Below, one piece after another: positions 33,897-42,634 of a stretch of 64,000 nucleotides of DNA. Origin of the DNA: Microbacterium trichothecenolyticum (GTDB lineage Bacteria; Actinomycetota; Actinomycetes; Actinomycetales; Microbacteriaceae); NCBI RefSeq assembly GCF_000956465.1, contig NZ_JYJA01000028.1, positions 62,001-126,000 of the forward strand. The letters run 5' to 3'. The notes below the pieces were generated by a model. It made no database searches, was not told the DNA's origin, and worked only from the letters and a program-made list of their open reading frames with translations. Position 1 is the stretch's first letter, and each line of letters begins with the position of its first letter. A program made the position numbers and the translations under genes.

Positions 33897-34612
33897 ATGG
33901 CCGTGACAAGCGACGATGAACAGCCCCGGCGCCGGCGGCGGCGAGAGCCCCCGCGGGCGGACCCCAGTCGTGCGGTGGCCTTCAGCGATGCCATCATCGC
34001 GATCGTCATCACTCTCCTCGTGCTCGATCTCCGGCCGCCCGAGACCGAGCAGGGCGAACTGCTGTCCGGCCTGCTGAACGAGTGGCCCACATACTTGGCG
34101 TACGCGGCGTCCTACCTCTACCTCGCAGTGATCTGGATGAACCACAAGGCCGCCTTCACCCGGATCAAAGAGATGGACGTGGGCCTGCAGTGGGCGAACT
34201 TGGGGATCCTTGCGACCTTGGCCTTGGTGCCCTGGCCGACAGCGGTGATCGCCGAGACGGCACGAACCGGAGACCCCACCGACGAGAAGGTCGCGGTCGG
34301 GCTGTACGCCATCGTCGGGGCCCTCTTGTGCCTGTCGTGGCTGGTCTTCTTCTCCTACCTCGCGAAACATCCCGAACTCACCAAGGACGAGGTCGAGGAC
34401 TCCTACTTCGCGCGAGAACGCCGCGCGCGCTCATCGGGGTCGTGCTCTACCTGGCGGCGGGCGCGGCCGGTGTCCTCGTTCACCCGCTCATCGGCTCGGT
34501 GGTCTTCCTGCTCCTCCCCGCCTACTACGCCTTCACCAGCCACGGCCACGACCAGCAGCCGGCCATCCTTCACCGTCGTACCCCATCTGACAACACCAAC
34601 AGCGCGCGCTGA
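33897..34612 (+). pseudogene. TMEM175 family potassium channel-like gene, frameshifted
   Basis: A DUF1211/TMEM175 membrane protein. The family's first-helix signature appears as RAVAFSDAIIAIVITLLVLDL, with later YLAVIWMNHKAAF and FFSYLAKHPELT. At the CGCGCGCGC run (34422-34430) the frame changes; deleting one GC pair reconnects ARERRALIGVVLYLAAGAAGV and the last helix to the stop at 34612. Bacterial TMEM175 proteins form potassium-selective tetramers. As read, the last helix is lost and the frame runs on into unrelated sequence. The start ATG has GAGAGG upstream. Confidence 0.82.
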
Positions 34613-34960
34613 TGCACCGCAAACCCCACCACTGGGGCGGAGGCCTCCGGGGTCGATGACCAGACGGCGGATGCCGAGCCGAGGCCGCCTGAGACGAGGC
34701 CGCTTACTCGGCGCACGCACGTGGATCCCACCGTGTTACCCGCACTGGCCGAGCTGGCGATGGGATCGCCGAGCTGCTGAGTGGATCGCGGTAGGCCAGG
34801 CGTGTCGCGGTGGTCCGTTGCATCGGTTCTGCTGATGGTCGGCGGTCACGAACTACTGCCGCCCCTGCCTGTCAACCCTGTGCTTCCGTTGTCGTGCCGC
34901 GGGCAACTCGGCCGCAGTCGACGCCAGTGCTGCCGCGGATGCGGCGGGGAGGACACCAGC
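34613..34960. other. 348 bases without a recognisable gene
   Basis: This stretch joins the TMEM175 relic to the kinase relic. Frames are broken and no conserved segment was recognised; it is probably decayed DNA between two deletion joints. No terminator or promoter can be argued for, apart from GGGGAGG at 34945-34951 as the old ribosome-binding site of the kinase gene. Confidence 0.5.
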
Positions 34961-35243
34961 GTGACGTACCCGATCGAACAGCCCGACACGGCCGCGCTCC
35001 TGGACGCCCGGTACCTGCTGCACGAGCGTGTCGGTGAAGGTGGCATGGCAGAGGTGTACTGAGCCGAGAACGTGGTCCTCGGTCGCCATCAAGCTGCTCA
35101 AGGACGACGCGCAGGTGCTCGACTCGCCGGTCCGCGTGCATCGAGAGGCGAGCGCGCTGGCTCAGCTCAATCACCCATCGTTGGCGACCCTGCTGGATGC
35201 AAGTCTGTCCCCCGAAGGGCCTCGTTACCTGGTGATGGAGTAG
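34961..35243 (+). pseudogene. Serine/threonine protein kinase, N-terminal fragment, decayed
   Basis: The frame from GTG 34961 reads LDARYLLHERVGEGGMAEVY, the glycine-rich ATP loop of actinobacterial Pkn kinases, then meets TGA at 35060. In another frame VAIKLLKDDAQVLDSP (the invariant Lys strand) and FREASALAQLNHPSLATLLD-like text (here HREASALAQLNHPSLATLLD) follow, ending at TAG 35241. Both the nonsense codon and the frame change, and the absence of the catalytic HRD and DFG regions, show that only about a third of the kinase domain is left. Confidence 0.8.
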
Positions 35244-35250
35244 GTGGACA

Positions 35251-35397
35251 GTCGGAGCGCAGCAACGTCTTGCCGCGCTCTTCGCCGGTGACCGGATCAT
35301 GTCCACTTAGCCATACCCGCAACGCGCCGCTCGACAGCTCGTCGGCGCGGATCGCTGCATGCTCGACAACGTAGCGCGTCACCGAACTGTATGTCAC
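35251..35397 (-). pseudogene. Possible relaxase (MobF/TrwC-type) fragment
   Basis: On the minus strand 49 codons read VTRYVVEHAAIRADELSS then WLSGHDPVTGEERGKTL. The GxDPVTGE-RG pattern is reminiscent of the segment ahead of the catalytic histidines in MobF-type conjugative relaxases. The frame is cut at its far end by the kinase relic, and no histidine triad is visible. If correct, it shows that the island descends from a conjugative element. The surrounding 35244-35638 holds nothing else that can be named. Confidence 0.3.
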
Positions 35398-35638
35398 CTC
35401 GACAGGCTCGCGCGCCAGCTGGGCGACCGCTCAGGGACCGTCTGCGAAGTCGAGATCGCCTATGCGGGTCGGGACGCGGTCGGGAATGGATCTGCGCGGG
35501 TATGGCCGTGGTGCATCCGGGCTTGATGACGTCGCTCATGGTTCTTCGCTGGCCCGCCCGATGGGGCGCTGTCTGTGACGAAACGACCCGGGTCGAGGAC
35601 CGCCGCCATGCCGGTGGCGGTCCTCGACCCGGGCGGTG

Positions 35639-35788
35639 TCAGCGGCGTTCGCGCCGGTCCTGTCGACGGTCTTGGCGGCGGTCCACGCCGTTCGAGACGA
35701 CTTTCGCCGTCCCGACGACGGCGGCGGTACGCGCCACCGGTCGGCCGATCATTCCGACGCGACCCAGTCGTCCGATTCCGATAGGCAT
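35639..35788 (-). CDS. Small basic protein of the DUF6325/SHOCT cluster
   Basis: A 49-residue peptide starting MPIGIGRLGRVGMIGRPV, continuing ARTAAVVGTAKVVSNGV and ending in a basic DRRQDRRQDRRERR tail. It has one mildly hydrophobic stretch. Small proteins with this Arg-Thr-Ala-Val-Val-x-Gly-Thr core are found beside DUF6325 and SHOCT genes in many actinobacteria. GAAGGAGA seven bases before the ATG at 35788 is a strong ribosome-binding site; the ATG two codons earlier is too close to it. Last gene of a four-gene minus-strand cluster. Confidence 0.7.
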   Translation of the reverse strand: MPIGIGRLGRVGMIGRPVARTAAVVGTAKVVSNGVDRRQDRRQDRRERR

Positions 35789-35790
35789 CG

Positions 35791-36255
35791 TCATTCTCCT
35801 TCTTTGGACATGGATGCGATGAGCGCCTGCGTGGGAATGCGCCCCGAGGCGATCAGCTGTCCGCCGCCTCGGCGCAACGCCACGGCGAACGGCGCGGCCC
35901 AGGTGTTCTCCCACACCAGCACGGCGGCGGCGCTGCCCGGATCCATCGCCGCGGCGATATCGATCAGGTCCTGCTCGGCGAGCACTTCGGCGAGCGTCGC
36001 CTCGATCTGCGCCAGGTCGCCGAGATCGTCGATGTCTTCGAACTCATCGACGTCGATCGAGCCGTCCTCGCCCTTGTAGACGATCATCAGATCGAGGACG
36101 CGGATGGTGTCGCTCGCGGCCAGAGCCACGAGCTCGGCGGCGGCCTCGCCCGTCAGGCGAGTCTGTCCCGGGGGGAACTCCACCACGAGGTAGTCGATGG
36201 GCCCAAGTTCGTCGTCCGGCCGGTTGTCGGTGTCTGTCAATTCTGCTCCGTTCAT
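35791..36255 (-). CDS. DUF6325 family protein
   Basis: A 154-residue acidic soluble protein. GPIDYLVVEFPPGQTRLTGE opens the conserved part, then IRVLDLMIVYKGEDGSIDVDE, an acidic EFEDIDDLGDLAQIEA stretch and VLVWENTWAAPFAVALRR. This is the DUF6325 pattern, in which a short domain with an IDYLVVEF start and LVWEN motif occurs beside SHOCT and DUF7144 genes. Function unknown; a stress role is an inference from context. ATG at 36255 overlaps the preceding gene's stop as ATGA. Confidence 0.85.
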   Translation of the reverse strand: MNGAELTDTDNRPDDELGPIDYLVVEFPPGQTRLTGEAAAELVALAASDTIRVLDLMIVYKGEDGSIDVDEFEDIDDLGDLAQIEATLAEVLAEQDLIDIAAAMDPGSAAAVLVWENTWAAPFAVALRRGGGQLIASGRIPTQALIASMSKEGE

Positions 36256-36665
36256 GCGTCGTGTCGGGCGCGGAGTTCGCGACCGTGAACCGTGAGTGCG
36301 TAGATCACGAGGATGTCGAGCACGAGCACGGTGATCGACAGCCACGGCTGAGCGGCCACCAGGGTGAGTTGGCCGATCGCATTGATGATCACCAGGATGA
36401 TCGCGACCACCCGTGCCCACGTGGCACCGGCCAGCAGCGCGAAGCCCACCAGGATGAGCAACAGCCCGGAGATGAGGTGCCACCATCCCCAGCCCTGCAC
36501 ATCGATCGAGAACAGACCGGACTCTGCGAGGAAGTAGGCAGTGTCGGGCCCGATGAGAGCTTGAAGTCCATGCAGGACGTCGATGAAACCAGCGATCAGC
36601 AGGACGATCGCGGCGAAGACGCCCCAGCCCACCCAGCCGGTCACGGCGGTGTCGTTGCTGCTCAT
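36252..36665 (-). CDS. DUF7144-type four-helix membrane protein
   Basis: A 137-residue membrane protein with four hydrophobic segments: GWGVFAAIVLLIAGFIDVL, WWHLISGLLLILVGFALLAG, ARVVAIILVIINAIGQLTL and LSITVLVLDILVIYAL. The WWHLxxGLLLIxxGFALL motif is typical of the actinobacterial DUF7144 family. Function unknown. It overlaps the DUF6325 gene by four bases. Confidence 0.83.
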   Translation of the reverse strand: MSSNDTAVTGWVGWGVFAAIVLLIAGFIDVLHGLQALIGPDTAYFLAESGLFSIDVQGWGWWHLISGLLLILVGFALLAGATWARVVAIILVIINAIGQLTLVAAQPWLSITVLVLDILVIYALTVHGRELRARHDA

Positions 36666-36698
36666 GATTCTTCCATTCGGTAGAGAGGATGGACGCGG

Positions 36699-37085
36699 TC
36701 AGCCCGCGAGAGCCTTCGTCTTCAGGGCGTCGAACTCGCTCTGCGTGATCGCGCCGGACGACAGCCGGCCTTGCGCACGCTCGATCTCGCCCGCGGGCGA
36801 GGACGTCGGCGTGCCGGCGACGCTGCGGATGTAGTCGGCGTTCGCCTGCGCAGCGGCCTGCGCGTCGCGCGCCTGACGCTGGGCCATCGAACCACCGCGG
36901 GCGATGAGGTAGATAATCGCGCCGAGGAACGGCAGCACGACGAGGAAGATGATCCACAGCGCCTTTGCCCACCCATTGAGGGTGTGGTCTCGGAAGATGT
37001 CGATGAAGATCCAAACGAAGATCCAGATGCAGATCACGACGAGGTAGATCCACAGCATCCACAGCAGGAAATCGAAGAAGCCCAT
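36699..37085 (-). CDS. SHOCT-domain protein with PLDc_N-type membrane anchor
   Basis: A 128-residue protein. MGFFDFLLWMLWIYLVVICI and a second segment ending LPFLGAIIYLIARG make the two-helix phospholipase-D-nuclease N-terminal anchor. An alanine/glutamine-rich linker follows, and the C-terminus EIERAQGRLSSGAITQSEFD plus ALKTKALAG is a SHOCT (short C-terminal oligomerisation) motif. First gene of the four-gene cluster; its promoter should lie in the 192-base divergent gap before 37278. Confidence 0.87.
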   Translation of the reverse strand: MGFFDFLLWMLWIYLVVICIWIFVWIFIDIFRDHTLNGWAKALWIIFLVVLPFLGAIIYLIARGGSMAQRQARDAQAAAQANADYIRSVAGTPTSSPAGEIERAQGRLSSGAITQSEFDALKTKALAG

Positions 37086-37277
37086 GAAGTTCCCATTCTC
37101 AGCAGTAAGCAGAAGCGGCCACATGGCCGACGACCGCCACGCTAGCGAGGGCCTCATAGGGGTCGCATCATCCGAATCGCGTGAAGGTCACACAGTCTGA
37201 ATGGTGCACGATCGGCATGGGAGACATGGAATTGCGGTGGATGCCGGCACACCTGCGCCACGAAAGGATGCGAGCAC

Positions 37278-37604
37278 ATGGACGCACCAGAGCTGCTGCG
37301 GCGCTACTGCATCAACGACCCGCGACTTGCCGAGCATCACGACCTGTCTCCGACGATGCAGCTGGACTGGCGCACCACGACGCTGATGCGGATCGCCGCG
37401 CTGATCGCCGTCTCGGCTCCCGAGGCCTCGATGCGCACCGCTGTGGACGACGCGATCGTGGCCGGTGTTAGCTCCGACGAGATCATCGCGGTCCTCGACG
37501 ATCTCGTCAGGATCGTCGGACTTCCCCGGGCTGTCGCCGAAGCCCCGCGGATCGCACTTGCACTGGGCTACGCCGACGACCTCGGCATCGGCGAAGGCGA
37601 CTGA
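37278..37604 (+). CDS. Carboxymuconolactone decarboxylase-like small protein
   Basis: A 108-residue helical protein. LMRIAALIAVSAPEASMRTAV, DDAIVAGVSSDEIIAVLDDL and IGRV-like VGLPRAVAEAPRIALALG follow the CMD superfamily outline, but the CxxC redox pair is missing, so peroxidase activity is unlikely. An AAAGGA ribosome-binding site precedes the ATG at 37278. It is convergent with the LuxR-type regulator gene, seven bases apart. Confidence 0.75.
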   Translation: MDAPELLRRYCINDPRLAEHHDLSPTMQLDWRTTTLMRIAALIAVSAPEASMRTAVDDAIVAGVSSDEIIAVLDDLVRIVGLPRAVAEAPRIALALGYADDLGIGEGD

Positions 37605-37611
37605 GGCTGCT

Positions 37612-39852
37612 CTACTCGCCAAGCAACCCCAGTGCGACGGCCCGCTCGACGGCCTGACTGCGAGAGGTCACCGACAGCTTCCGATAGATCGAACCCAGCT
37701 GCGAGCTGACGGTGTTGCGCGACACGAAGAGCCGCTTGCCGATCTCGGCGATCGTGAGATGCGTCTGCAGGTACGGAAGCAGCCGCAGTTCGGCGGGAGT
37801 GAGCGGGACGGCCCCCGTCATGGGCGCGATCGCCAGCCCCAGGCGCAGCTCCTCCACCAGCGCCCCGGTCGTGCCCAGATCCGGTCGGATCCGCAGGATG
37901 TCGTCGCACTCGCGGAGGAGGTGCGCCGCGCCAGCGCGGTCGCCGAGCATCAGGTGCACCTTCGCGAGCTGCACCCGTACCCGCACCGACAGATAAGGCA
38001 GGAGGTGCGTGCAGCCGACGCGCGCCCGCATCCCCCGCGCCAGCAGCCGCTGGCCCGCTGGATGATGACCGCCGTGGACGGCGACCCGGGCAGCCACGGC
38101 GAGCGCGAGTGCCGTCGTCGGGTATCCCTCCATGTGGCTCGCATCGATCGCGTCGATGCCCCGCCGCGCATGGTCGGCTGCGTCGGCCCACCGCCCCTCG
38201 TCGATCGCGATCAGCGCGAGCTCGGGCTCGCTCAGGATCACCGTGTCGGGATTGCCCATCACCGTCGCGAGCGGGATGGCCTCCTCGAAGCTGACCCTGG
38301 CGGTCTGCTCGTCGCCGCGGAGGAGCGCCGCCATGCCGTAGAGGTGGAGCGCCTGATCGCGCCACGGACTGTTCGCCGGCTCATGCTCGAAGGCGAACGC
38401 GGCATCCGCGGCCGCTCGGTGATATCCGTGCTCGCACATCGCCGACCGAACCATCGCGCGCGCCGATTCGAACATCACCCGGTCGGTTTCCGGGAGCTCC
38501 TCGGCGCGAACGTCGTCCAAGGCGCGGGCCCACCGCTTGCCTGAGCGGACCTCACCCAGCAGGATCGCCGTCCAGGTCATCGAGATGACCAGCGCCGGAT
38601 GCGCCAGCAGCACGTCGTCGCCGAGTTCGTGCAGCCACCGGCGAACGGTGGCGACCTGTCCCTCCCCGTACATGCCGAGGCCCAACTCGGCGACAAGCCC
38701 GCTGGCGCGCTCGTACTCCCCGGCCCGGATCCAGTGCTCGACAGCGTGGGCCGGCACCTGGTGCGCCTCGTGCCACGTCGCCGCACGCCGGTGGAGCTCG
38801 GCGACCGCGGCCGCGCCCTCAACACGCTCCAGCTCGGCCAGGAGGAACTCCCGGAACAGCGCATGGAACCGGAACCAGGCACGGTTCCGGTCGGTGGGCG
38901 CGAGGAAGAGGTTCGCGGCCTCGACCCGATGGATGAGCGTGCGGGCAGTGTCAATCTCGAGCACGGAGTTGCAGATCTCGGGCGAGAGCTGATCGAGGAT
39001 CGAACTGCGCCGCAGGAACGCCGCCAGATCCTTCGGCAGTCGCGACAGGCACTCGCGATACAGATAGTCCGCCACGTACCGGTCGCTCCCGGCAGCCGAT
39101 ACGGGTCCCGTGGAGGACCGCGCCACGAGTGCGCAGAGGAAGAGTCCCGTCGGCCAGCCCTCGCAGCGTATGACAACCTCGGCCAGCTCGTCGTCGTCGA
39201 CGTCCGTCGCGCCGGCGGCCTCGAAGACGGCTCGCGCTTCCGCGCGGTCGAATACGAGGTCGGTGGCTGACACGTCCCACGCGTCTCCGGTGCCGCGCAG
39301 CCGGGCAATGAGGGGCGACTCCTGCCGACTGGCCAGGACCACCTGCGAGCCGGTCGCGATGCGCGCCAGCACCACCTCGAGCGCGTCCTGGCACTCCTCC
39401 GAGCCGACCAAGTGCACATCGTCGATGAAGAGGACGAAGCTCACCGGTGTCGACGCGAGCGCCGCCGCGAGCATCGGAGCGGACCTTCCGAGCGCGCCTG
39501 CCCCGATGCCACGCATGTCGGCCATGACGGCGGCAGCCAACGGTGAGAAGGGCGAGCACGCCGCGGCGATGAGAGGCAGCAGAAGCGCCGGATCGTCGTC
39601 GGTACGGTCCACGGAGACCCACGCGACCCGGCGGCTCTCGGTCGCCGCCCACTCGCTGAGCATCGTCGACTTGCCGTAACCGGCCGGAGCAGCGACCGAC
39701 ACCACGCGCGCACCGCTGTCGCGCGCCTCACGGATCTGGCGGCTTCTGCTCACGGAACTCGCTCGGAGATGTGGGATCTGGGTCTTACTGTCCAGCAGGG
39801 CCGTGTGCAGTTCGGGTCCCCCCAGGACCACATTGCGGAGCATGTCCGGCAT
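37612..39852 (-). CDS. MalT-like LuxR family transcriptional regulator (LAL-type ATPase)
   Basis: A 746-residue regulator. The Walker A is AAPAGYGKSTMLSEWA, Walker B is FVLFIDDVHL, and WFRFHALFREFLLAEL marks the MalT-like winged helix. A TPR-rich middle (400-660) precedes the LuxR HTH: LTPAELRLLPYLQTHLTIAE, IGKRLFVSRNTVSSQLGSIY. MalT-like proteins bind ATP and an inducer, then activate promoters. The first ATG (39852) has TAGTAT seven bases upstream, so the mRNA may be leaderless. Island cargo; targets may be the neighbouring CMD gene or the PQ-loop/LLM genes. Confidence 0.9.
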   Translation of the reverse strand: MPDMLRNVVLGGPELHTALLDSKTQIPHLRASSVSRSRQIREARDSGARVVSVAAPAGYGKSTMLSEWAATESRRVAWVSVDRTDDDPALLLPLIAAACSPFSPLAAAVMADMRGIGAGALGRSAPMLAAALASTPVSFVLFIDDVHLVGSEECQDALEVVLARIATGSQVVLASRQESPLIARLRGTGDAWDVSATDLVFDRAEARAVFEAAGATDVDDDELAEVVIRCEGWPTGLFLCALVARSSTGPVSAAGSDRYVADYLYRECLSRLPKDLAAFLRRSSILDQLSPEICNSVLEIDTARTLIHRVEAANLFLAPTDRNRAWFRFHALFREFLLAELERVEGAAAVAELHRRAATWHEAHQVPAHAVEHWIRAGEYERASGLVAELGLGMYGEGQVATVRRWLHELGDDVLLAHPALVISMTWTAILLGEVRSGKRWARALDDVRAEELPETDRVMFESARAMVRSAMCEHGYHRAAADAAFAFEHEPANSPWRDQALHLYGMAALLRGDEQTARVSFEEAIPLATVMGNPDTVILSEPELALIAIDEGRWADAADHARRGIDAIDASHMEGYPTTALALAVAARVAVHGGHHPAGQRLLARGMRARVGCTHLLPYLSVRVRVQLAKVHLMLGDRAGAAHLLRECDDILRIRPDLGTTGALVEELRLGLAIAPMTGAVPLTPAELRLLPYLQTHLTIAEIGKRLFVSRNTVSSQLGSIYRKLSVTSRSQAVERAVALGLLGE

Positions 39853-40116
39853 GCACCGAATACTAGGGCGGCGCCGTGAACGATGAGAAACTGACGCGGA
39901 CGCAGACTCGTGCCACCCACGGGAAGTCCTCTCGTCCCGCACGGGGAGACCACGCACGTGAGGGGCCACCCCGAGTAGCAGGCCCGCGAGCGATAGTCGG
40001 GCGCGCACCGGCCACAGGTCCGCCCGGCCGCGCCTCCTACCAACTCCATCAGCCGCAAGCGCGGTATCGCCTCACTTGCGCGACCAGATTCCTTTCGCGC
40101 TGCCCGATCGCCCAGG
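39853..40116. other. Gap between regulator and PQ-loop gene
   Basis: These 264 bases contain the divergent-side promoter of the MalT-like gene (TAGTAT near 39860-39865, minus strand) and the 3' flank of the PQ-loop gene. No open frame here looks like a protein, and no terminator hairpin with a convincing stem was seen. Confidence 0.4.
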
Positions 40117-40782
40117 TCAGAGGTTGTTTGCACTCGGGGGAGTCATCCGGGGTGGGTGAGCTGTGTGCTCGGTCGGTTGAGGTGCGGCCCAGATCGGGGG
40201 AACGCCGAGACGGCGAGCGGTGTACCAGATGAGGTTGAAGAGCGCGATGGTGCCCGTGGTGCCGGCGGCGATGATGGTGCCGAGGTCGGCGACGAGGATC
40301 GCCCAGGCGAGCCAGAACACCTGGTTGAGCACAGCCAGGACCAGGAACAGCACGGATACTCCGCCGACGTGGGGTGCGCGGATGAGGGCGATGCTCTGCC
40401 CTGCGTTCGCGATCACCGCCGGGACGAGGGCGACCGCTCCATAAGCGCCCGAGCCGAAGATCTGGTCGATGCCAATCATGATCGCGGCGAGCACGAGGCC
40501 GGGGAGCAGGGTGATCAGGAAGTTCCGGCGGAGGTGCCGCGACAGCAGGTAGAGGATCGGGACGGTCGAGGCGAGCGACAGTGCGCTCGCGACGATCTGG
40601 GGTGCTTGACCGATCGTGATGCCGTGGGCGGTCCACCCGACGCCGACGGCGAGGAACGCTTGCCATGCCGGCAGCGAGAGCCCTTCGACGTTCCGCGTCC
40701 GCGCGAGCCGGATGAGTTGTGGCAGTCCGAGCAGGATGGCGGTGAGGGTGCCCGCCCATCCCAGGTAGTCCGCGGTCGTCAT
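40117..40782 (-). CDS. PQ-loop domain membrane protein
   Basis: A 221-residue protein with about seven membrane segments and two PQ-loop-like halves: GTLTAILLGLPQLIRLARTR with VEGLSLPAWQAFLAVG, and later VIANAGQSIALIRAPHVGGV with FLVLAVLNQVFWLAWAI. The doubled layout resembles eukaryotic SWEET or cystinosin-type proteins more than the single-unit bacterial SemiSWEET, and transport of a sugar or amino acid is the family expectation. No ribosome-binding site is visible before the ATG at 40782, which is 23 bases downstream of the LLM gene. Confidence 0.72.
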   Translation of the reverse strand: MTTADYLGWAGTLTAILLGLPQLIRLARTRNVEGLSLPAWQAFLAVGVGWTAHGITIGQAPQIVASALSLASTVPILYLLSRHLRRNFLITLLPGLVLAAIMIGIDQIFGSGAYGAVALVPAVIANAGQSIALIRAPHVGGVSVLFLVLAVLNQVFWLAWAILVADLGTIIAAGTTGTIALFNLIWYTARRLGVPPIWAAPQPTEHTAHPPRMTPPSANNL

Positions 40783-40805
40783 GACTGTGTCGCGGGGGGG
40801 CTCGG

Positions 40806-41612
40806 TCAGGTGTTCTTCTGGTCGCGCCAGGCGAGCCAGTCGGCCACGAGGGTGAGGTCGTAGTCGGGACCGGAGAGTCCGATCGTGAACAGCGTCGTGC
40901 CCATCTGGTGGAGCTCGTCGGCGTCCTGGAAGGATCGGTGGGCGATGGAGTCGAGAACGCCGGCGGAGATCTCGACCTCCGTGGTGTCGCGGCCGATGGC
41001 GCGGCCGTGTTCGGCGAGGACAGCGAGTTTGCGTTCCAGGGTGGGGATGTCGCTGTAGCTGTGCCAGATGTCGGCGTGGGCTGCGACGATGCGCAGCGTC
41101 TTCTTCTCTCCTGCCCCGCCGATGAGGATGGGGATCTTGCGGGTGGGTGGCGGGTTGAGCCGCGCCCAGCGTTCCTCGATCACGGGGAGGTTGTGGGCGA
41201 GCGCATCCAGACGCTGTCCGACGGTGCCGAACGCGTACCCGTATTCGGTGTAGTCGCGCTCGAACCAACCGGAGCCGGTCCCGAAGATGAACCGGCCCCG
41301 CCCGGTGCCGTGGGCGCTGATCCGGTCGATGGTCCGTGCCATGTCGGCTTGCAGGTTCGCGTTGCGATAGCTGTTGCAGTTGACCAGGGCGCCCAACTCC
41401 ACCCGACGCGTCTGCTCGGCCAGTGCGGCGAGCATGGTCCACGACTCGAAGTGCGCACCGTCGGGTTCACCGTTGAGCGGGAAGAAGTGGTCCCAGTTGA
41501 ACAGGATGTCCACTCCGAGCTCTTCCAGCTCGGCCGCGCTGTCGCGGATCGTCTCGTAGGTCGCGTGCTGCGGCTGCAACTGCACGGCGACGCGCACCGG
41601 CCTGTTCGTCAT
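40806..41612 (-). CDS. LLM class flavin-dependent oxidoreductase, F420-dependent type
   Basis: A 268-residue luciferase-like monooxygenase fold protein. VAVQLQPQHATYETIRDSA, ELGVDILFNWDHFFPL, VELGALVNCNSYRNANLQAD and FIFGTGSGWFERDYTEYGYAF are characteristic of F420-dependent TIGR-type LLM enzymes of actinobacteria, and IPILIGGAGEKKTLRIVA follows. It probably reduces or oxidises a small organic substrate with F420 or FMN. The ATG overlaps the upstream regulator stop as ATGA, so regulator, LLM enzyme and PQ-loop protein likely form one operon. Confidence 0.9.
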   Translation of the reverse strand: MTNRPVRVAVQLQPQHATYETIRDSAAELEELGVDILFNWDHFFPLNGEPDGAHFESWTMLAALAEQTRRVELGALVNCNSYRNANLQADMARTIDRISAHGTGRGRFIFGTGSGWFERDYTEYGYAFGTVGQRLDALAHNLPVIEERWARLNPPPTRKIPILIGGAGEKKTLRIVAAHADIWHSYSDIPTLERKLAVLAEHGRAIGRDTTEVEISAGVLDSIAHRSFQDADELHQMGTTLFTIGLSGPDYDLTLVADWLAWRDQKNT

Positions 41613-42532
41613 ACGGTCTCCCCGGATGTCCTCTGCGTCGGTTCCGCGTCGGCCGGGTGCGGGCGCTCGTCGCCCGGGGCCGACGAGGCCCAGTTGCCAA
41701 GCAGTTGGAGCGCGTCGTGGTCGTGGGATCCCGGTTCAGCGGTGAGCACCGTCAGCTGCACCCCTGATTCGCCGACCAGGTCGAGTCCGTTGAAGTGAAG
41801 GGTCAGGTCGCCGACCACGTGGTGGTGGAAACGCTTCACTCCCGATTGGTGCTCCCACACGTCATGGCGTCCCCACAGCGTTCGGAAGTGGTCGCTGCGC
41901 GTGGACAGCTCGCCGACAAGATCGTGGAGGGGTTTGCTGTGCGGGTCGCGTCCGGCCTCGGTCCGCAACTGCGCGACGTTGATGCCCGCGATCGCCTCCC
42001 CGTCCGGGTAGAACCGGCGGGCAACAGGTTCCAGGAAGATGAACCGTGCGAAGTTCGGGGGCGTGGTCGTCGCTGTGACGAGCATCTCGTGCATCAGCGC
42101 GCCGCCGAGCGGGTTCCACGCCAGCAGATCGGTGCGACCGTTGCCGACCATCGCCACGGCGGACTGCATCGAGTCGAGGAACCACTGAATGCTCAGCGAC
42201 GGCCGCCACACCGGCGCCGGCTTCACGGCCCGGCGGGTGCCGGTCGTCGACCCTCCCGCCTGGTGCGCAAGCCGGTGCAGATACTCGCGCTCGGCCTCGT
42301 CCATCTGCAACGCCCTGGCGACACCGTCCAGCACCGCCTCGGACGCGCCGGAGATCTGGCCCCGCTCGAGACGGGCGTAGTACTCGACACTCACGCCCGC
42401 CAGCGCGGCCGCCTCGCCCCGACGCAGCCCCGGCACGCGACGATCGGCACCACGTGCAAAGCCCACATCTTCGGGCTCCACCCGGGCTCGTCGCGACATC
42501 AGGAAGTCGCGCACCTCGGAACGGTTGTCCAT
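41609..42532 (-). CDS. XRE-family regulator with MmyB-like ligand-binding domain
   Basis: A 307-residue transcriptional regulator. VPGLRRGEAAALAGVSVEYY and ARLERGQISGASEAVLDGVA form the helix-turn-helix; YLHRLAHQAG ends it. The second half is the MmyB-type PAS-like domain: GRTDLLAWNPLGGALMHEML, FARFIFLEPVARRFYPD and LHDLVGELSTRSDHFRTLWG, with WEHQSGVKRFHHHVVGDLTL at the end. Members bind fatty acids or other small ligands. Start is the second in-frame ATG at 42532. It is divergent from the cyclophilin-like gene, and the 102-base gap is the likely operator. Confidence 0.92.
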   Translation of the reverse strand: MDNRSEVRDFLMSRRARVEPEDVGFARGADRRVPGLRRGEAAALAGVSVEYYARLERGQISGASEAVLDGVARALQMDEAEREYLHRLAHQAGGSTTGTRRAVKPAPVWRPSLSIQWFLDSMQSAVAMVGNGRTDLLAWNPLGGALMHEMLVTATTTPPNFARFIFLEPVARRFYPDGEAIAGINVAQLRTEAGRDPHSKPLHDLVGELSTRSDHFRTLWGRHDVWEHQSGVKRFHHHVVGDLTLHFNGLDLVGESGVQLTVLTAEPGSHDHDALQLLGNWASSAPGDERPHPADAEPTQRTSGETV

Positions 42533-42634
42533 GCACACAGGCTAGGTCGACCGGCCGCCGCACTGGGATGCCCTGCCAGGACACGTCAGACCAGGGACTC
42601 CCGCGCGCGGCCGGCAACCCGTTGGCTGGGCAGC

